Assembly: GCA_902766475.1 (NCBI GenBank)
Contig: CACXDQ010000073.1
Coordinates: 1-6,397 of the forward strand
Direction: 5' to 3'
Source: an uncultured Eubacteriales bacterium
GTDB taxonomy: Bacteria > Bacillota > Clostridia > Christensenellales > Borkfalkiaceae
DNA length: 6,397 nucleotides
The notes beneath the pieces are model-generated. The model ran no database searches and had not been told where the DNA came from. It saw nothing but the letters and a program-made list of their open reading frames with translations. Below are positions 1 through 6,397 of the stretch, one piece after another (the stretch's first letter is position 1; every line of letters begins with the position of its first letter). The position numbers and the translations under genes are program-made.

Positions 1-1
1 A

Positions 2-319
2 GAGAATGTCGAGAGAAACGTAAGGCTTGTCGCCGTTTTCAGAAAAGTTGAGGGTTGCGAAGACGACGAATACGCTTACGATAACGCCGACGACTTGCCG
101 CCGCAAGAAGGCAGCGGTGGCCCCGGCGGAGAAGGTGGCGGTTCGGGTGGCGAGCGCACGGGTGAAGAAGAGAAGGTTTACGACGGCAAAACCGATTATA
201 GCGGTGAAAATTACCGTCAAGCCTATACCGACGAAGTCGAAAGGCTCGGCGAGGACGGCGAGATCGATCCCGACAGAAAGAAACTCGTGATAGATTATCT
301 CGACGCAATCGAAAGATAA
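2..319 (+). CDS. C-terminal fragment of an unrecognised protein with Gly-rich linker
   Basis: The frame is open from the first bases of the window to a TAA at 317-319, giving 105 residues of a gene whose start lies upstream. The visible part begins with a short beta-like stretch (NVRLVAVFRK), then an acidic segment, then a Gly/Ser/Glu linker (about fragment residues 37-51), and ends in a charged, probably helical tail (about 68-105, ending DYLDAIER). I do not recognise the family. From memory, membrane proteins near MoxR genes in clostridia can end in a similar low-complexity linker plus a tail of the form Y-x-x-Y...P...K-x-x-V-x-x-Y-F-x-x-L-E, which this resembles; that is unverified. The opening strand also recalls the last strand of InlB-type repeats, so a surface protein is an alternative. 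It lies 41 nt upstream of the MoxR gene, same strand, with no terminator between, so it is probably in the same operon. The reading frame is well supported; the function is not. Confidence 0.75.
   Translation, partial: ENVERNVRLVAVFRKVEGCEDDEYAYDNADDLPPQEGSGGPGGEGGGSGGERTGEEEKVYDGKTDYSGENYRQAYTDEVERLGEDGEIDPDRKKLVIDYLDAIER
110..151 (+). repeat. Low-complexity Gly-rich coding tract
   Basis: This GC-rich run of mostly GGN codons with interspersed Ser, Pro and Glu codons encodes a flexible linker of about 14 residues, ten of them glycine, inside the upstream partial gene. It is imprecise rather than an exact tandem repeat: Gly codons vary between GGC, GGT and GGA, which suggests it is maintained at protein level. 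It separates the acidic stretch from the C-terminal helical tail. Confidence 0.6.
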
Positions 320-347
320 AAATCAAAAAATAACATAAACTAAAATT

Positions 348-353
348 AAGGTG
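348..353 (+). promoter_or_regulatory. Ribosome binding site of the MoxR gene
   Basis: AAGGTG lies 7 nt before the ATG at 361 within an otherwise AT-rich 41-nt gap. It supports the chosen start. I looked for a promoter in the gap: TAAAAT at 341-346 could pass as a -10 box, but there is no -35-like element at the right distance, so read-through from upstream is more likely. Confidence 0.7.
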
Positions 354-360
354 AAAAACT

Positions 361-1359
361 ATGGTCAACGAAAAGGACATCGAACAATTCAGCAAACAGT
401 GTAACGAGATCTTCAAACAGGTCGGAAGGGACGTTATAGGTCAAAAGCCCGTCGTAGAAGGGACGATAATCGCCATGATAGCCGGCGGTAACGTTCTTTT
501 GGAAGGCGTTCCGGGCGTCGGAAAAACACGTCTTGTAAGGTCGCTCGGAAGAGTATTCGACCTTCCCTTCGCCCGTATCCAGTTCACGCCCGACTTGATG
601 CCCGCCGACGTTACGGGTACTAACATTATAGTAAAGGGCGACGACGGAAATTCGAAATTCGAGTTTCAGCCCGGCCCCGTGTTCAGCAACATAATCTTAG
701 CGGACGAAATCAACCGTGCCACGCCCAAAACGCAGTCGGCACTTTTGGAGGCGATGCAGGAGCATACCGTTACGGTAATGGGCGTTTCAAGAAAACTCAA
801 CGAGCCCTTCTTCGTATTGGCTACGCAAAACCCGATAGAGCAGGACGGTACCTATCCTCTTCCCGAGGCTCAGATGGACCGTTTCATGTTTAAACTCATA
901 GTTCCCAACCCCAGCCTTGACGAACTTATGGAGATCGTCAACATGACGCAAAAGACTATGGCTGAGGTTGCGGACGCCGTTTGTAACGGCGAACAGCTCC
1001 TTCAAATGAGAGCTACCGCAAATCAGATCCCCGTTGCCGAGGACGTAATGAGATACGCTATGACGCTCACTTCCGCAACGCATCCCGACAGCGAATGTTC
1101 GACGGAGGCGGCTAAGAAATACGTCCGTGTCGGCGCCAGCCCCCGTGCAGGTCAGGCACTTATATCGGCGGCAAAGGTTCTCGCTCTCATAAAGGGCAGA
1201 TTCAACGTCGCTTATTCCGACATAAACGAGCTTGCTTACCCCGTTCTTCGTCACCGTTTGAAGATGAACTTCGAGGCTATTGCCGAGCGCATTACGCCCG
1301 ATATGGTCATAAAGATGATACTTGACGAGCTTTCCAAAACCTTTAAGCCCTCTAAATAA
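361..1359 (+). CDS. MoxR-family AAA+ ATPase
   Basis: This 332-residue protein is a complete MoxR-type AAA+ ATPase, a cytoplasmic ring-forming chaperone-like remodeller. Motifs in order: Walker A GVPGVGKT (49-56, Lys55, Thr56); Walker B IILADEINRA (111-120, Asp115, Glu116); sensor 1 LATQNP with Asn157; QMDRF at 171-175, whose Arg174 is a likely arginine finger; and sensor 2 in GASPRAGQAL, with Arg262. The lid domain fills about 185-332. Length and motif spacing are normal for the family, and nothing essential is missing. The start at ATG 361 is backed by AAGGTG and by the family's usual N-terminal extent (IGQ box at 26-28). It is followed after 27 nt by a DUF58 gene, the classical partner pairing. 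In studied relatives (RavA, CoxD) the ATPase works with a VWA protein on a client complex; the client here is unknown. Family assignment is very secure, specific function is not. Confidence 0.97.
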   Translation: MVNEKDIEQFSKQCNEIFKQVGRDVIGQKPVVEGTIIAMIAGGNVLLEGVPGVGKTRLVRSLGRVFDLPFARIQFTPDLMPADVTGTNIIVKGDDGNSKFEFQPGPVFSNIILADEINRATPKTQSALLEAMQEHTVTVMGVSRKLNEPFFVLATQNPIEQDGTYPLPEAQMDRFMFKLIVPNPSLDELMEIVNMTQKTMAEVADAVCNGEQLLQMRATANQIPVAEDVMRYAMTLTSATHPDSECSTEAAKKYVRVGASPRAGQALISAAKVLALIKGRFNVAYSDINELAYPVLRHRLKMNFEAIAERITPDMVIKMILDELSKTFKPSK

Positions 1360-1373
1360 TCATCTTTACTCTA

Positions 1374-1378
1374 TGGAG
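1374..1378 (+). promoter_or_regulatory. Ribosome binding site of the DUF58 gene
   Basis: TGGAG lies 8 nt before the ATG at 1387, in the 27-nt gap after the MoxR stop codon. It fixes the DUF58 start. The gap holds no hairpin followed by a T run, so I see no terminator. Confidence 0.65.
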
Positions 1379-1386
1379 CGTAACAC

Positions 1387-2283
1387 ATGAAAGTTTCGTA
1401 CTTAAACGACAAGTTTTTCAGTCGTTTAGAGACGTTGGCGTTGAATTTGAGAAAAGATCTTCTCGGTTATTTCGGCGGCAAACACCTCGTCAGCACTTAC
1501 GGGCAGACGGTCGAGTTTTCCGATTACAGAGAATATCAGCTCGGCGACGACATACGTCGAATAGACTGGAATCTTTACAGTCGTTTTGAAAAATACTTTC
1601 TGAAATTATTTACCGATGAGAGGCAGATGAAAGTCCAGATTTTTCTGGACTGTTCCGCCTCGATGGGCAAGGACAATCCCAAGAAGGCGGCTTATGCGGT
1701 TGCGGCGGCTGCCGCTATGGGATTTTTGTCCGTTCATAACATGGACAAACTCAGCTTCAATATAATGAAGGGCAACGTGTCCGATTCCACGCAGACCATC
1801 ATCGGCAAAAACGCATTTTTCAGAGAGGTATCAAAACTCGAAAACGTAGAATTCGACGATGAGGCCGATATAGAATCGTGCGTGACGAGCTGCCCGGATA
1901 CAAGCTCGGGCAACGGCTTGTCAATAATCATCTCCGATTTCTTTACCGAAACGAACTGGAAGAAGGCTGTCGACTATCTCTGTTATAAACACAGGCAAGT
2001 CCTTCTCGTTCAGATAATGTCGCCCGAGGAAATAGACCCTTCCTACGACGGACGTGTCAATCTTATCGATTCCGAATCGGTCGACCTTTCGGATACAAAA
2101 AACATGAAAATTAGGATAACTCGCAGTATGCAGCTTGCCTACGCCGAGGCGCTTAAAGATTTCAAGGCAGAGATTAAAGACTTCTGTTCAAGGCGCAACG
2201 TCGGCTTTGTATCGGTAAGTACGGATATGCCTATAGAAAAGGTGTTGTTCGGCGAGTTGCTTAAACTGGGTATTATGTCATGA
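1387..2283 (+). CDS. DUF58 protein with VWA-like MIDAS
   Basis: This is a 298-residue DUF58-family protein, the usual partner of MoxR ATPases. The DUF58 signature is clear at 45-66: SDYREYQLGDD followed by IRRIDWNLYSR, matching the family's Y-x-x-GDDxRxIDW-x-x-xxR core. A VWA-type fold follows, with the metal-site motif DxSxS at Asp88, Ser90 and Ser92 (FLDCSASMG) and a later conserved aspartate, Asp184, in IIISDFF. No signal peptide or membrane helix is visible, so it is the short cytoplasmic form, unlike DUF58 proteins with N-terminal membrane helices. By analogy with ViaA and CoxE it probably acts as adaptor between the ATPase and its client; this is inference. Its last codons overlap the next gene by four bases (ATGA), implying translational coupling and stoichiometric production. 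The family call is firm; the partner role is a context argument. Confidence 0.95.
   Translation: MKVSYLNDKFFSRLETLALNLRKDLLGYFGGKHLVSTYGQTVEFSDYREYQLGDDIRRIDWNLYSRFEKYFLKLFTDERQMKVQIFLDCSASMGKDNPKKAAYAVAAAAAMGFLSVHNMDKLSFNIMKGNVSDSTQTIIGKNAFFREVSKLENVEFDDEADIESCVTSCPDTSSGNGLSIIISDFFTETNWKKAVDYLCYKHRQVLLVQIMSPEEIDPSYDGRVNLIDSESVDLSDTKNMKIRITRSMQLAYAEALKDFKAEIKDFCSRRNVGFVSVSTDMPIEKVLFGELLKLGIMS
2280..2283 (+). promoter_or_regulatory. ATGA stop/start overlap (translational coupling)
   Basis: The DUF58 stop TGA (2281-2283) overlaps the ATG (2280-2282) of the BatA-like gene. Only a weak GGG (2268-2270) precedes it, with no good Shine-Dalgarno, so initiation probably depends on ribosomes finishing the upstream gene. 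The overlapping ATG gives the natural N-terminus of the BatA-like protein, directly ahead of its first membrane helix. Confidence 0.75.
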
Positions 2284-4271
2284 GCGTATTTTCTTTACTT
2301 GTACCGTTAGGGCTTTTGGGGCTTATCGGTATAGCCGTTTTAATCATTATATATATAATACGCCCCAACTATCAGCAAAAAGTCGTTTCCTCTACTTTTG
2401 TGTGGAAAATGAGTTTGCGCTATAAAAAGCGCAGGCTTCCCACCAACAAGCTGAGGAATATACTTATTATTATCTGTCAGATATTGATACTTGCTATAAT
2501 GGCGTTCATTTTGTCCCGCCCCGTCATGCTTTTAAAGACGGAGCTTTTTGAGGATGAGGCGATCGTCATTTTAGACGCTTCCGCAAGCATGCGCACGATC
2601 GACGACAACGGCACTATGCGCTTCGAAAGGGCGATAAACGAAATAGTCGATCTTTCCTATGATATTGAGAGAAAGGGTGGCTATATGTCCGTTATCTATG
2701 CGGGCGAAACCTCCGAGTATTTCAGAAAGAGGTGTACGGCGGCGGAAATGGACGAAATGCGTGCCGACCTTAAAGACATTATATCGGGCGACACTTACGT
2801 CTGGGGTTACGGCGGCTCGGATATCGAAGGGGCGCTCACAAAGTCTGAGCAAGTTCTTGCTTTAAACCCCGAAGCTAAGGTATATGTCTATACCGACAAG
2901 ACTTACGGCTATCTTCCCGACGATATTATTCTCGCAAACGTAACGGCTCCGTCGGAAGAATGGAACGCCGCTATCTTAGACGCCAAGGCTACCCGTGAGG
3001 ACAACTTCTATTACGTTTCCGTAGACGTCGCTTGTTACGGCAGAGCGGAGAGCGTAAATATCAAGGTCGACGTTCAAGGGCCTAACGGCACGATACTTCA
3101 AAACGTCTTTTCTTACGAGACCGTGCAGGACATAGAGGACGGTCAGGTTCTCACCGTTGTGTTCAAGGTCAAGAGCGAGGACGGCGAGGAGATGAGCGAT
3201 AAAGACGGCGTAGGCAGAGTTTACGTTCCGATAGACGAGGCGAAGAGAGCTTACAGCTTCAAAACTATCCTCGTGTCTTTGGACGTTGACGACTCTCTCG
3301 AACTCGATAATTCGTTCAGTATTTACGGCGGTGAAAGACCGACGATAAAAATTCAATATTTCAGCTTGTTGCCCAATCCCTTCTTCCAAGGTGCGCTCGG
3401 CGCAATAAAGAGGTATTATTCGGATATAGGCTTGTGGAATATCGAATATAAAGAGATAAAGCAAGGCACTACCGACTACGCCCTCGACGGCTTCGATTTC
3501 TATATCTTCGAGCATTACGTTCCCGAAGAATTGCCGACTGACGGCGTTACTTTCCTCGTCGATCCGCAAGGCTCTCCGAGGGACGGCGGTTACAGAGTGG
3601 TAAACGGCGTTAATTACGGCAGCAGAAGGCAGACGCTTTCAGCTGAAAATATCGATTCGCCATTGCTTAAAGACATTGACGCAGAGCATTTGTGGATAAC
3701 GCAGATGATGAGGCTCGCAGACGTCGACGATTCTTACGACGTCATATTGAGTAACGGCAACGACCCCGTTTTCCTTGCCAAAAACAACAAGGACGAACAA
3801 GTCGCCATACTCGCTTTCTCCCTTCACTATTCCAACTTTGCGCTCACTAACGAGTTTTCTCTTCTTTTTGCTAATATTTTAGACTATTATTTCCCGATGA
3901 CGATCACCAAAAACGTATTTGAGGTGGGCGAGGAAACGACGGTAAACGCAAGGGGCGAATTCCTCAATGTTTCGGGCTATAAGATGAACAAGACGATAGA
4001 GGAATTTCCCTCGACGATCAAGTTCGATATAGTCGGCACTTACACGCTTACGCAGACGACCTATCTCGGCGGTAAAACCGTGGAAGAAACGGTTTACGTC
4101 AAGATGCCGGAAGAAGAATGTGATATCTGGGCGCAGGACGACGGGCTTAATTCTCCCTACCGCTTTGTGGAAGAGAGATCGCAGATAAACGACCTATTGC
4201 TGTACTTTGCGATAGGTTTGGTGGCACTTCTTTTCATCGAATGGATACTCCATTTGATGGAGAGTATTTAA
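2280..4271 (+). CDS. BatA-like membrane-anchored VWA protein
   Basis: This 663-residue protein has the BatA/aerotolerance-type N-terminus: membrane helix 1 at about 5-27, a basic cytoplasmic loop (YKKRRLP, 48-54), and helix 2 at about 60-79. A VWA domain follows (about 93-220) with MIDAS DASAS (Asp99, Ser101, Ser103), Ser180 in GGSDIEGAL where most VWA domains have Thr, and Asp206 in VYVYTD. Next come a beta-rich region (about 228-335), the motif D-x-L-x-x-DN (338-344), and a Rossmann or degenerate GATase-like module (about 354-540) with NPFF at 366-369 and VAILAFSLHYSNFALTNEF at 508-526. A second beta segment (about 541-612) leads to a C-terminal helix (about 638-658). The predicted topology puts residues 80-637 outside the membrane. 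It is coupled to the DUF58 gene by an ATGA overlap. Likely role: an envelope receptor or scaffold working with the MoxR/DUF58 pair. Architecture is well supported; function is unknown. Confidence 0.9.
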   Translation: MSVFSLLVPLGLLGLIGIAVLIIIYIIRPNYQQKVVSSTFVWKMSLRYKKRRLPTNKLRNILIIICQILILAIMAFILSRPVMLLKTELFEDEAIVILDASASMRTIDDNGTMRFERAINEIVDLSYDIERKGGYMSVIYAGETSEYFRKRCTAAEMDEMRADLKDIISGDTYVWGYGGSDIEGALTKSEQVLALNPEAKVYVYTDKTYGYLPDDIILANVTAPSEEWNAAILDAKATREDNFYYVSVDVACYGRAESVNIKVDVQGPNGTILQNVFSYETVQDIEDGQVLTVVFKVKSEDGEEMSDKDGVGRVYVPIDEAKRAYSFKTILVSLDVDDSLELDNSFSIYGGERPTIKIQYFSLLPNPFFQGALGAIKRYYSDIGLWNIEYKEIKQGTTDYALDGFDFYIFEHYVPEELPTDGVTFLVDPQGSPRDGGYRVVNGVNYGSRRQTLSAENIDSPLLKDIDAEHLWITQMMRLADVDDSYDVILSNGNDPVFLAKNNKDEQVAILAFSLHYSNFALTNEFSLLFANILDYYFPMTITKNVFEVGEETTVNARGEFLNVSGYKMNKTIEEFPSTIKFDIVGTYTLTQTTYLGGKTVEETVYVKMPEEECDIWAQDDGLNSPYRFVEERSQINDLLLYFAIGLVALLFIEWILHLMESI

Positions 4272-4278
4272 GGAGGAG
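4271..4278 (+). promoter_or_regulatory. Strong ribosome binding site of the tandem-VWA gene
   Basis: AGGAGGAG begins on the last base of the preceding stop codon and sits 5 nt before the ATG at 4284. It is the strongest Shine-Dalgarno in the window, in contrast with the coupled, SD-poor start of the preceding gene. It decides the start of the last gene. Confidence 0.85.
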
Positions 4279-4283
4279 AGATT

Positions 4284-6397
4284 ATGACGGATTTCCATAT
4301 TGATTTTTCCTATCCTTGGCTGCTGCTTTTAATAATACCCGCCATTGCGATAATTTTAATACCATATTTCAGATTATCCAAGAGATACAGACGAAACAGG
4401 ACGAGGATCACTTCGATGGTACTTCACGCACTTGTCTTGATCCTTTCGACGTTGGTATTGTCGGGTATGACGTTCAATTACAGAACGCCTAACGAATCGA
4501 ACGAAATAATTCTCGTCGTCGATATGTCGGACTCTGAAAATCAGTCCGCCAAAGACAGAGATAACTTCGTGAACACCCTTTTAAGTCAGGCGCAGACGGA
4601 CGGTTATGCGTTGGGCGTTGTTACGTTCGGTTACGATCAGGAAGTTGCCGTTCCGCTCGGCAGATATGCCGAAACGCCGTATTCCATATACGAAAACGCA
4701 AATCTTCCCGACGTCACCGCAACGAACGTTGCCGACGCTCTCACTTTTGCGAAAGACTTGTTTACCAACCCCCAGACGGGTAAAATTGTTCTCGTTACCG
4801 ACGGTAAGGAAACCGACGGCGAGGCGATGTCCGTCGTGAGGTCTATCGCCGCCGGCGGAATAAAGATAGATATTGCCGAAATACCTTCGGCATACGAAGG
4901 CGACGAAATACAGATCGTCGGCATTGCGCTTCCCGATTATCACATCGACGTCGATACAGATTGCCGCATAACGGTAAACCTCATCGGCAATTATAACGAA
5001 GTGGGCGATCTGAGGCTTTACGACAACGATATGACGAGCGCCGCAGAAGAGCAATTCGTCGAGCTTACGGAAGGCGCAAACACGTTTGCGTTTACGCATA
5101 AGTTCGAGGGCGAGGGGCTTCATAAACTCAAAGTGGAGTTCAAGCCCAATAATAAAGACCTCGTTGCGGACAATAACGAATACTATTCTTATTGCAATAT
5201 CGAAACGTTCAACAACGTTCTTATTTTAGAGAGCGAAACGGACGCTTCCAAGAAGATAGAAAGCGTGCTTTCGGACGGCAATAAGTTTAAAGTTACGACG
5301 GTAGGCATAGCGGATAACGACAATCTTCCCAAAACGCTTGACGACCTCTGTATGTTCGACGAGATAATCTTGAACAATATAGCTTTTTCAGACCTTCCGA
5401 GCGGATACGAGCTTTTGCTCTACAAATATGTAAACGTATGCGGCGGCGGAATTTTCACCGTCGGCGGCAACGACGGCGAGGGCAGCCCCCACGCTTACAG
5501 CTATAACGATATTTTGGACAGCGTCTATTTAAGGCGGCTTTTACCGGTAGAGATAGTTCAGAAATACACTCCGCCCATTGCGGTAATGATAATAATCGAC
5601 GTTTCCGGCTCAATGAGTTCCTCTTTCGAGGGTGCGGACGGAACGCTTCTCGACTATGCAAAGCGTGCCGCCGCAAACTGTCTGTACGGTCTTACCAGCA
5701 GAGATTACGTCGGTATAATGACGCTCGACGACCATCAGGATATAGTTTTAAACCTTACACCGAGAAATGACGAAGCTACAATTCTGGAAGCTCTTGACGG
5801 AATAGGTGGTAGCGGCGGAACGGTATTCTCTCCGGCTATCGACAGAGCGGCGATAGAGCTTATCAACGGCCCCGAAGTCGACAGAAGGCACATTCTCATA
5901 ATCTCCGACGGCAGACCTTCCACGAACGACATGGAGAGATACGAAAAGAGTATCGAAAACTATTATAAAAATAACGGTATAACGTTCTCGCTCGTCGCAA
6001 TAGGCGTAAGCGATAATTCGCAGGTCGCAACCGATATGAAGAGGGCGACAGATTTAAGCGACGGCTATTTCTATGCGGTCGACGGAGCGAGAGCTATAAA
6101 CAACCTTTCTACTCAGCTCATCGAGTGGATGCAGACTAACTTCAGAGCGAGAGAGGTGCACGAGTACGTTGAGGAAGAGTTTAACCCCGTTATAGAAAAC
6201 CCCCTTTCAAACGTTTTGAGCGGCATTGAAAGCGAGAGCGTAGAAGGTCAGAAAAACAAGGTAATGACCGTTCCGCTCGGCGGCTTCTACGGGTCGAGGG
6301 CGAAAGACGGAGCGGACGTGATTTTAAGCGCTCTTTACAGTGCGCCGCTGTATGCGCAGTGGAAATTGGGCGCAGGCACAGTCGGCAGCTTAATGAG
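4284..6397 (+). CDS. Membrane-anchored tandem-VWA protein with GATase-like domain (3' truncated)
   Basis: The frame is open from ATG 4284 to the window edge: 704 residues with no stop, so the C-terminus is missing. Two membrane helices (about 10-28 and 43-62) flank a basic loop (KRYRRNRTR). VWA-1 (about 74-200) has Asp80, Ser82 and Ser84 (DMSDS), Thr147 in TATNVADAL and Asp173 in VTDG. A beta region follows with DLVADN at 292-297. A GATase-like Rossmann half starts at NVLILES (310-316), includes VCGGGIFTVGG (385-395) and ends at RRLLPVEI (417-424). VWA-2 (about 432-615) is textbook: DVSGS (Asp439, Ser441, Ser443), GGT (Thr513), SDG (Asp542). Near the edge, PLYAQWKLGAGTVGS (688-702) matches the W-x-x-G-x-G-x-x motif of the second GATase-like half. 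No Cys sits at the nucleophile-elbow position, so it is probably non-enzymatic. Family members run to roughly 850-950 residues (from memory), so perhaps a quarter is missing. The family is well recognised, its biological role is not. Confidence 0.92.
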   Translation, partial: MTDFHIDFSYPWLLLLIIPAIAIILIPYFRLSKRYRRNRTRITSMVLHALVLILSTLVLSGMTFNYRTPNESNEIILVVDMSDSENQSAKDRDNFVNTLLSQAQTDGYALGVVTFGYDQEVAVPLGRYAETPYSIYENANLPDVTATNVADALTFAKDLFTNPQTGKIVLVTDGKETDGEAMSVVRSIAAGGIKIDIAEIPSAYEGDEIQIVGIALPDYHIDVDTDCRITVNLIGNYNEVGDLRLYDNDMTSAAEEQFVELTEGANTFAFTHKFEGEGLHKLKVEFKPNNKDLVADNNEYYSYCNIETFNNVLILESETDASKKIESVLSDGNKFKVTTVGIADNDNLPKTLDDLCMFDEIILNNIAFSDLPSGYELLLYKYVNVCGGGIFTVGGNDGEGSPHAYSYNDILDSVYLRRLLPVEIVQKYTPPIAVMIIIDVSGSMSSSFEGADGTLLDYAKRAAANCLYGLTSRDYVGIMTLDDHQDIVLNLTPRNDEATILEALDGIGGSGGTVFSPAIDRAAIELINGPEVDRRHILIISDGRPSTNDMERYEKSIENYYKNNGITFSLVAIGVSDNSQVATDMKRATDLSDGYFYAVDGARAINNLSTQLIEWMQTNFRAREVHEYVEEEFNPVIENPLSNVLSGIESESVEGQKNKVMTVPLGGFYGSRAKDGADVILSALYSAPLYAQWKLGAGTVGSLM

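Noticed and set aside
110..151. Gly-rich tract as a CRISPR-like or DNA-level tandem repeat
   Set aside because: The units are irregular, there are no spacers, and the tract is in frame within a coding sequence. It is a protein linker.
341..346. TAAAAT as a -10 promoter box before the MoxR gene
   Set aside because: No TTGACA-like element is found at 16-18 nt upstream. The AT-richness of the 41-nt gap makes chance matches likely.
39..416. 125-residue Arg-rich minus-strand open frame spanning the first gap
   Set aside because: It crosses the partial gene, the gap and the MoxR start. Its Arg-rich composition is what the reverse complement of Gly- and Asp-rich coding sequence gives, and it resembles no known protein.
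787..1254. 155-residue minus-strand open frame
   Set aside because: It lies wholly antisense within the MoxR ATPase, whose motifs are unambiguous. It has no Shine-Dalgarno or recognisable domain and reflects codon bias of the real gene.
2976..3569. 197-residue minus-strand open frame
   Set aside because: It is antisense to the BatA-like coding sequence, which continues through with conserved motifs on both sides. No independent evidence supports it.
4581..5123. 180-residue minus-strand open frame
   Set aside because: It is antisense to the first VWA and beta region of the tandem-VWA gene. The opposing frame carries the intact MIDAS residues, so this is a shadow.
1..6397. Defence system or mobile element reading of the ATPase-VWA cluster
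   Set aside because: MoxR plus VWA can recall ternary or phage-resistance ATPase systems, but no nuclease, toxin, transposase, integrase or terminal repeats are present. The DUF58 and BatA-like partners fit the housekeeping-type MoxR envelope loci better.

Overview
The window is a plus-strand, tightly packed gene cluster from a bacterium, most likely an uncultured anaerobic Firmicute of the Clostridia. This guess rests on good Shine-Dalgarno sites (AAGGTG, GGAG, AGGAGGAG), mixed GC with frequent ATA, AGA and AGG codons, and gene content resembling clostridial MoxR/VWA loci. The taxonomic call is inference and cannot be settled from this stretch.

Layout: (1) 1-319, the C-terminal 105 residues of a protein with a Gly-rich acidic linker and a charged helical tail. 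(2) 361-1359, a complete MoxR-family AAA+ ATPase. (3) 1387-2283, a complete soluble DUF58 protein with a VWA-type MIDAS. (4) 2280-4271, a BatA-like membrane-anchored VWA protein, overlapping gene 3 by ATGA. (5) 4284 to beyond 6397, the first 704 residues of a second membrane-anchored protein with two VWA domains and a glutamine-amidotransferase-like (GATase-like) domain, cut off by the window edge. Intergenic gaps are 41, 27, -4 and 12 nt. I see no internal promoter or terminator, so genes 2-5 and probably gene 1 look like one operon.

How they may work together: in characterised MoxR/VWA pairs (RavA-ViaA, CoxD-CoxE) the hexameric ATPase acts as a chaperone-like remodeller, and the VWA partner uses a metal-ion-dependent adhesion site to bind the client. 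Here the ATPase is followed by one cytoplasmic VWA-like adaptor and two large envelope proteins, giving four VWA modules in three proteins, all with a readable DxSxS motif. Proteins 4 and 5 share a plan: two N-terminal membrane helices, VWA, beta domain with a D-x-L-x-x-DN motif, then a Rossmann/GATase-like module. The likely job is assembly or surveillance of an envelope complex, but the client is not visible.

This belongs to a known, widespread and functionally poorly understood class of loci. I find no evidence for CRISPR, mobile elements, RNA genes or a clearly new system. No stretch over 300 bases lacks a gene.
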